This document shows positions 59,274 through 64,000 of a DNA stretch of 64,000 nt, piece by piece. Location of the stretch: the NCBI RefSeq assembly GCF_900068895.1, contig NZ_CDPK01000001.1, positions 237,275-301,274 on the forward strand, read 5' to 3'. The DNA comes from Erwinia sp. ErVv1. GTDB lineage: Bacteria > Pseudomonadota > Gammaproteobacteria > Enterobacterales > Enterobacteriaceae. Both the position numbers and the translations under genes were made by a program. The notes beneath the pieces are model-generated. The model was given only the letters and a program-made list of their open reading frames with translations, did no database searches and was not told the DNA's origin. Each line of letters opens with the position of its first letter. Position 1 is the stretch's first letter.

Positions 59274-60638
59274 ATGAGTCAAAGCGAAACTATCGTCGCC
59301 CAGGCGACGCCGCCCGGCCGGGGTGGTGTGGGTATCCTGCGCATCTCCGGCAGCCAGGCGGCCGACGTGGCGCAGGCCCTGCTGGGCAAGCTGCCCAAAC
59401 CGCGCTACGCCGATTATCTGCCCTTCCGCGACCTGGACGGCAGCACGCTGGATCAGGGGATCGCCCTGTGGTTTCCCGGCCCTCACTCCTTTACCGGCGA
59501 AGACGTCCTGGAGCTACAGGGCCACGGCGGCCCGGTGATACTTGACCTGCTGCTGCGGCGTATCCTGTCGATGTCGAACGTGCGCATCGCCCGTCCTGGC
59601 GAGTTCTCCGAGCGTGCGTTTCTGAACGATAAGCTCGATCTGGCCCAGGCAGAAGCGATTGCCGATCTGATTGATGCCAGTTCCGAACAGGCGGCGCGCT
59701 CGGCGGTGAACTCGCTCCAGGGGGCATTTTCACTGCGTGTTAACCATCTTGTGGAAGCACTCACTCACCTGCGGATCTACGTCGAAGCGGCTATCGACTT
59801 CCCGGATGAGGAGATCGACTTCCTCTCTGACGGGAAAATCGAGGCCCTGCTTAACCAGGTGATTAGCGACCTTGAGGCCGTCCGGGCCGAAGCGCGTCAG
59901 GGCAGCCTGCTGCGCGAAGGAATGAAGGTGGTGATAGCAGGCCGTCCTAACGCCGGTAAGTCCAGCCTGCTGAATGCGCTGGCCGGACGCGAAGCGGCCA
60001 TCGTCACCGATATCGCCGGCACCACCCGCGACGTGCTGCGCGAGCATATCCATATCGACGGTATGCCGCTGCATATTATTGATACGGCGGGCCTGCGCGA
60101 GGCCGGCGATGAAGTGGAGCGGATTGGTATTGAACGGGCCTGGCACGAAATCGAAGGGGCCGATCGCGTGCTGTTTATGGTTGACGGCACGACGACAACG
60201 GCCACCGAGCCTGCGGACATCTGGCCGGACTTTATTGCCCGCCTGCCCGCCGCGCTGCCGATAACCGTGGTACGCAATAAAGCGGACGTCACCGGCGAAG
60301 CGCTGGGAATGACGAAAGTGAATGGTCACTCACTTATCCGCCTCTCGGCCCGCACCGGCGAGGGGATCGACCTGCTGCGCGACCATCTGAAAGAGAGCAT
60401 GGGCTTTGCCGGTAATATGGAAGGTGGCTTCCTTGCCCGCCGTCGTCACCTTCAGGCGCTGGAGTTAGCGGCCACTCACTTACTTGACGGCCGCGAGCAG
60501 CTGCTGGGGGCAAAAGCGGGCGAGCTACTGGCGGAGGAGCTGCGTGCCGCCCAGAACTGCCTGAGCGAGATCACCGGCGCGTTCACCTCCGACGACCTGT
60601 TAGGCCGGATTTTCTCCAGCTTCTGCATTGGGAAGTGA
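59274..60638 (+). CDS. mnmE: tRNA modification GTPase MnmE
   Basis: With MnmG it forms the aminomethyl modification on wobble uridine 34 of several tRNAs. The 454 residues carry the N-terminal tetrahydrofolate-binding domain ([20 protein letters not shown]), G-domain motifs [20 protein letters not shown] and NKAD, and the invariant C-terminal FCIGK. The start was fixed by the [15 protein letters not shown] family beginning. Confidence 0.98.
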   Translation: MSQSETIVAQATPPGRGGVGILRISGSQAADVAQALLGKLPKPRYADYLPFRDLDGSTLDQGIALWFPGPHSFTGEDVLELQGHGGPVILDLLLRRILSMSNVRIARPGEFSERAFLNDKLDLAQAEAIADLIDASSEQAARSAVNSLQGAFSLRVNHLVEALTHLRIYVEAAIDFPDEEIDFLSDGKIEALLNQVISDLEAVRAEARQGSLLREGMKVVIAGRPNAGKSSLLNALAGREAAIVTDIAGTTRDVLREHIHIDGMPLHIIDTAGLREAGDEVERIGIERAWHEIEGADRVLFMVDGTTTTATEPADIWPDFIARLPAALPITVVRNKADVTGEALGMTKVNGHSLIRLSARTGEGIDLLRDHLKESMGFAGNMEGGFLARRRHLQALELAATHLLDGREQLLGAKAGELLAEELRAAQNCLSEITGAFTSDDLLGRIFSSFCIGK

Positions 60639-60877
60639 GACGGAGTCTCTAAGTTAACAGATGAAATTTCTGCTCTGAGTTCAGGCTCCCGGCAATCCTC
60701 AATAATCGTGGCAGAGCTAAGACTGGCTGCTTAGCTTTGCACTGAAAAATTGAATCCGGCAGCCTGCTATTCCATGGCGTTTAATCGCTTTTTAATAGTT
60801 TTCATATAAAAATCTGTAATAATTATATATTAGTGCAATCTCGCGCTGCTCAACATCTATACAATAAAGGAAAAAAA

Positions 60878-62093
60878 ATGCCAGTTAGCGCTGTTAACCA
60901 AAACACCTCACCCACTCTAAATGAGGTGTCGACTTCGATATATAATCTTAGGACGGAACAAAAAAAGATTACGAGGAAGATCTCAGAAATAAAAAACACT
61001 CAAGCTACGCTAGCTCGCACAATTGATCCCTGTGAAAAGACTATTTCCTCTAATGATTTATCCCTGATAGAACTTAATAAGGTAGCAGATAAGTACGGTA
61101 AAGATGCCCGCGTGCGGCTGAAAGAAGATCATTTTAAATATGGGGAGCCTCGTAATTTATTAAAAAAATTATTTCATGGATATCGATATAAAATAGAATG
61201 TAGAGATGCCGTAAAAAAAATAAAACGCCGCACCAATAAGCTCTCAGCTGAAATTGCAATTAAAACTATCGAGAAAGAGAAAAATAATGAAATGAGCAAG
61301 AGGGATGAATTAAAAAAAGACTACAACATAAACGCCCTCAAAATTAAAGAATTAACGGAAAAAGAAAAACATATTAGCCTGGAACTGGATGAAATAAGGG
61401 AAACATATATAGAATTAACAAAAGAGAAGCGAGAAGGAGACATGAAGCGGGAAAATTTCTCAATGATCTATAATAGTAACGCGGGTTGTAAAGCGATCAA
61501 CCATGAAGCGCGTCACCAGTATGGCCTGATGCGCGAAGGTGGCAAATTGGACGGCAATAAAGTTGTTGATGAATATTGCAGAGCCCATGGTGATAATATT
61601 TTTAACCGTGGTGGAGCGAAATATAAAGACATTATCAAGACTGAATGTTATAATTTAAAAAACCTGGTTGAAAACGCCATTAATGATTTTTATACCCCTT
61701 CAAATAAAATGAGCACCACCTACCGTGGGCAGAGAATGACGAATGAGTCGATCAACACTTTAATCAGCCAATATAATACTGATATGAAACATAAAGATTA
61801 TACTGTTTATCAGACTGGACAATTCTTTTCCACCTCCAGCGTTAAAACAATTGCTAATGGTTTCGCTAACCGCAGTCAGAGTAGCGATAAAGTGATGTTC
61901 ACGGTGAAAGGCAACAGCGGCAATGATATATGTTCAAAATGGCATGGCATTTGGTCACGGTGAGGGAGAAAGACTGTATTCTCCTAAGGCTCATTTCATA
62001 GTTACCGAGATGACAATGCCATCATCGGATGTTTACAATATCACCCTTGAAGAGGTCGAAAGAGTCGACAATGCAATGTTCCTTCCAAGATAA
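60878..62093 (+). pseudogene. ADP-ribosyltransferase effector candidate, frameshifted before the E-x-E motif
   Basis: ATG with AAAGG upstream opens a 361-residue frame: a Ser/Asn/Thr-rich N-terminus like a type III secretion signal (MPVSAVNQNTSPTLNEVSTS), a lysine-rich coiled coil (~25-190), then a mono-ART domain with TYRGQRMT (Arg283) and the S-T-S motif FFSTSS (318-320). The frame stops at 61961. One base off, the downstream frame reads FGHGEGERLYSPKAHFIVTE, the missing catalytic E-x-E motif, and ends at 62093. Skipping one base near 61937-61952, for example in the AAAA run, rejoins a ~404-residue R-S-E class toxin. It is AT-rich and unlike mnmE. No hrp box was seen upstream. Confidence 0.82.
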
Positions 62094-62716
62094 TTGTTCA
62101 TGATGAAAAATATTTACTTCTAATATACTTCGAGAGCAGGATAGTTTCACCGATCCTGTGCTCGTGTCATCATCCGTAATTTCATGGATAATTAAGGATG
62201 CTTTTTATTCGTATTGTTCAGGCCATGGATCTGCTGGGGGAGTTTGGATATCTAAACCCGGCACGTTGAGAGCGTTTTCTAACGAAATATACGCTGGTTC
62301 ACTCACCGCAGTAAACAGTATAAGCCCTGTGCGGCTGATCCCATAATTTACTCCCCGGGATGATATTTATAAAAACGACGCGATTCCTGGGTACCATTAA
62401 CCCTGGTATTTATGGGTGTTCAAAGAAGGGAATATGATCCATCAAGGAACCCCGCCGGAAGGGCATCAGGCTTATTGCAGTGAGTCGTCATCTTACCCTA
62501 CAGGTGCAGCTCGGCAAACTGGCCGCACTTTTCCGTAAACAAACTTAATTCATCCCTGCTGAATATTGCTGAAACGAAGCAGTTCGTTATTACACTCGTC
62601 AGAAGTTCCAGATTATGACCGGCCCGCCTGCGCAGGCTGAATCCGGAAAGTCGCGGCTACTGCAATGATAATTACGGTAGTTACTGTCCCATGATCGCCT
62701 AACGCGAAGCAAAGTA
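62094..62716. other. Gene-free remnant region
   Basis: No gene is supported in 623 bp. Short frames of 40-60 codons lack ribosome-binding sites and family likeness. This is probably decayed accessory DNA between the ADP-ribosyltransferase remnant and the kinase gene. Confidence 0.4.
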
Positions 62717-63580
62717 TTAATCCTGCCGCGCCAGCCAGCCTGCGCCGCTGAGGGCATCGCCCAGCGGCGGTACCAGCATCGCCAGAATGTCGGGCGCAAG
62801 CCAGGGCTGGACAGGTTCTGCCAGGCCGCCCATTAACGCCAGACGGCCGCCGTCGGCCCCCATCAGACGCCGCACCAGCAGCGCGATATCATCAGCAGTT
62901 TGCTGTATCAGCTGGTTTGCGTGGGGATCGCCTGCCTGCGCCGCCGCGAACACCTCCGGCACCACGCTGCCCCAGTCGGCGGGCATTGCCCGCTGCGTCC
63001 ACAGCAGCATGGCTTCCGGGCTGCGATCAAACCTGCCCATCACGCGGTCGGTAAACGCCGTTTCGGGCACAATGCCCTCATGTGCCAGCAACGCCAGCCG
63101 CAGGGTGCGGCGTCCCAGCTCGGCACCCGATCCGTGATCGGATAGCGCAAAACCCCAGCCGCCTACCCGGGAAAAGCGTTCGCCATCCCATAAGACGCCC
63201 TGACTGCCGGTGCCGACGATCAGCGCCGCGCCGGGCGCACCCTGATGTGCGCCCAGACAGGCAATATCCACGTCGCCTACCACCCGTAAAGAGGCGCAGA
63301 CGGGCTGCCAGTCGGCAAGGCGGGCTTTGACCGAGGCGACATTGGCCCCCGCAAGACCGGCAACCATTGCGGTTTGTGCCCGCGCGGCGGGTGGCAGACC
63401 TGCCGCCGTCATCACCCGCTCTGTCAGTGCCTCCACGCTTGCCAGCGCCGCCTCAAACTGTGACCAGACGTTGGCGGGCCCGCCAACCGCTTCGGCCAGC
63501 AGATGATTCTGACGGTCAGTGAGCCGGGCGCGACATCGCGTACCGCCGCCATCAATACTTAGAAAATAGTGAGGTTGCAC
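62717..63580 (-). CDS. BadF/BadG/BcrA-family ATPase, probable glucosamine/N-acetylglucosamine kinase
   Basis: A 287-residue ASKHA-fold sugar kinase. It has the phosphate-1 motif FLSIDGGGTRCRARL, the phosphate-2/adenosine region ALIVGTGSQGVLW, GGWGFALSDHGSGAELGRRT with the catalytic-site residues, and LMGGLAEPVQPWLAP near the C-terminus. The pattern fits GspK-type glucosamine kinases. N-acetylglucosamine is an alternative substrate. It appears monocistronic and no sugar transporter is adjacent within the window. Confidence 0.8.
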   Translation of the reverse strand: MQPHYFLSIDGGGTRCRARLTDRQNHLLAEAVGGPANVWSQFEAALASVEALTERVMTAAGLPPAARAQTAMVAGLAGANVASVKARLADWQPVCASLRVVGDVDIACLGAHQGAPGAALIVGTGSQGVLWDGERFSRVGGWGFALSDHGSGAELGRRTLRLALLAHEGIVPETAFTDRVMGRFDRSPEAMLLWTQRAMPADWGSVVPEVFAAAQAGDPHANQLIQQTADDIALLVRRLMGADGGRLALMGGLAEPVQPWLAPDILAMLVPPLGDALSGAGWLARQD

Positions 63581-63913
63581 AGGTTTTATCTCCCTTCTCG
63601 CGCCCCAGGTGATCCAGCGTTATGGTGAAGATCCTGAGTTAAAACAGGCTGAACCGCAATCAAAAGATCGCCAAACTGACCCCGCTATGCTCCCCAACAA
63701 CTTTAAGTAGCACCTCCGGTCTTTGCCCGGAGGCAAGGAGTCAACTGAATGCACTACAGCGAAAAGGCGCTTTTCGCCCTTACCTATTTCACCGCTAAGA
63801 GTAAGCTAAAAACCCGGTCTGGCTGGAAGGGGGCAAAATCCTGTTAGGTGCATTCGTTGACACCAGGAGCTGGTATTCCTGTCATTGTGTTAATAGTTCA
63901 CACAGGGGGCGTT
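63581..63913. other. Intergenic region between kinase and ParD-like gene
   Basis: GCGAAAAG and CTTTTCGC form a perfect 8-bp hairpin at about 63759-63777. A 32-codon frame at 63749-63847 is preceded by AAGGAG but is not recognised. TTGACA at 63857-63862 may be the -35 box of the downstream antitoxin gene. Confidence 0.35.
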
Positions 63914-64000
63914 ATGGCCAGAACAACAAGCGTTACGATTGGCGACCAACTCGATTCGTTTATCAGTCGATTAATAGACAGTGGCCGTTACGGCTCTGCG
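63914..64000 (+). CDS. ParD-like type II antitoxin, cut by window end
   Basis: The 29 visible residues (MARTTSVTIGDQLDSFISRL, then IDSGRYGSA) match the N-terminal ribbon-helix-helix region of ParD/CopG-type antitoxins, which bind DNA as dimers and neutralise ParE toxins. AGGGGG lies 4 nt before the ATG. A parE toxin is expected just beyond the window. Confidence 0.85.
   Translation, partial: MARTTSVTIGDQLDSFISRLIDSGRYGSA

Noticed and set aside
60640..60877. hrp box upstream of the ADP-ribosyltransferase gene
   Set aside because: No GGAACC-like block with a CCAC-type block at 15-17 bp spacing was found.
62094..62716. Short frames of 40-66 codons after the ADP-ribosyltransferase
   Set aside because: They have no ribosome-binding sites, no family likeness and no codon bias. 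They are treated as non-coding remnant.

Overview
The window is chromosomal DNA of an Enterobacterales bacterium, most likely a plant-associated member of the Erwiniaceae (Erwinia/Pantoea group). Core blocks are close to Escherichia coli in gene order and protein sequence: mtlD-mtlR-yibL, yibF, tag, yiaD, ghrB/kguD, avtA, ibpA-yidQ-yidR-yidA, gyrB-recF-dnaN-dnaA, and rpmH-rnpA-yidD-yidC-mnmE. Accessory genes, often AT-rich, sit between these blocks. Several look like type III secretion effectors, and one has a near-consensus HrpL promoter box. This points to a plant pathogen or associate. Species assignment is inference only.

Layout. 0-2 kb: end of the mannitol operon and yibL. 2.2-2.9 kb: an AT-rich orphan ORF. 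3-6.7 kb: a ribose-type sugar ABC importer. 6.9-8.5 kb: sodA and a YetF-like membrane protein. 8.5-13.3 kb: a VapC toxin remnant, then a class II microcin locus on the minus strand. That locus has a secreted ClpP-like protein, a double-glycine peptide precursor, an HlyD-type adaptor and a C39-peptidase ABC exporter. The precursor is frameshifted in a run of six G. 14-16.3 kb: a class III aminotransferase divergent from a DeoR regulator, with a perfect tandem 18-bp repeat between them. 16.4-24.6 kb: fdhD, fdhE, yibF, torYZ (anaerobic N-/S-oxide respiration), tag and yiaD.

24.8-34.5 kb: a 2-ketogluconate utilisation module. It consists of a LacI-family regulator and, 4.6 kb away, kguE-kguK-kguT-kguD behind a palindromic operator. 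Between them lie a GNAT-fold effector candidate with its hrp box, a long structured leader and a NitT/TauT-type ABC transporter. 34.6-40 kb: an Hha/YmoA-family modulator next to a chaperone-usher fimbrial operon. 40.7-49 kb: avtA, ibpA (sigma-32 promoter and an RNA thermometer), a 903-residue effector-like ORF flanked by ~80-bp direct repeats, then yidQ, yidR and yidA. 49.2-60.6 kb: a LuxR-type regulator and the replication, RNA-processing and membrane-insertase genes around dnaA. A repeat element separates dnaN from recF. 60.9-64 kb: a frameshifted ADP-ribosyltransferase effector candidate, a BadF/BadG-type kinase and the start of a ParD antitoxin.

Most notable are the microcin locus with its embedded ClpP-like secreted protein, and three separate effector-like genes: GNAT-fold, AvrE-like and ADP-ribosyltransferase. 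All product names rest on reading motifs and on remembered family sequences. No database search was possible.
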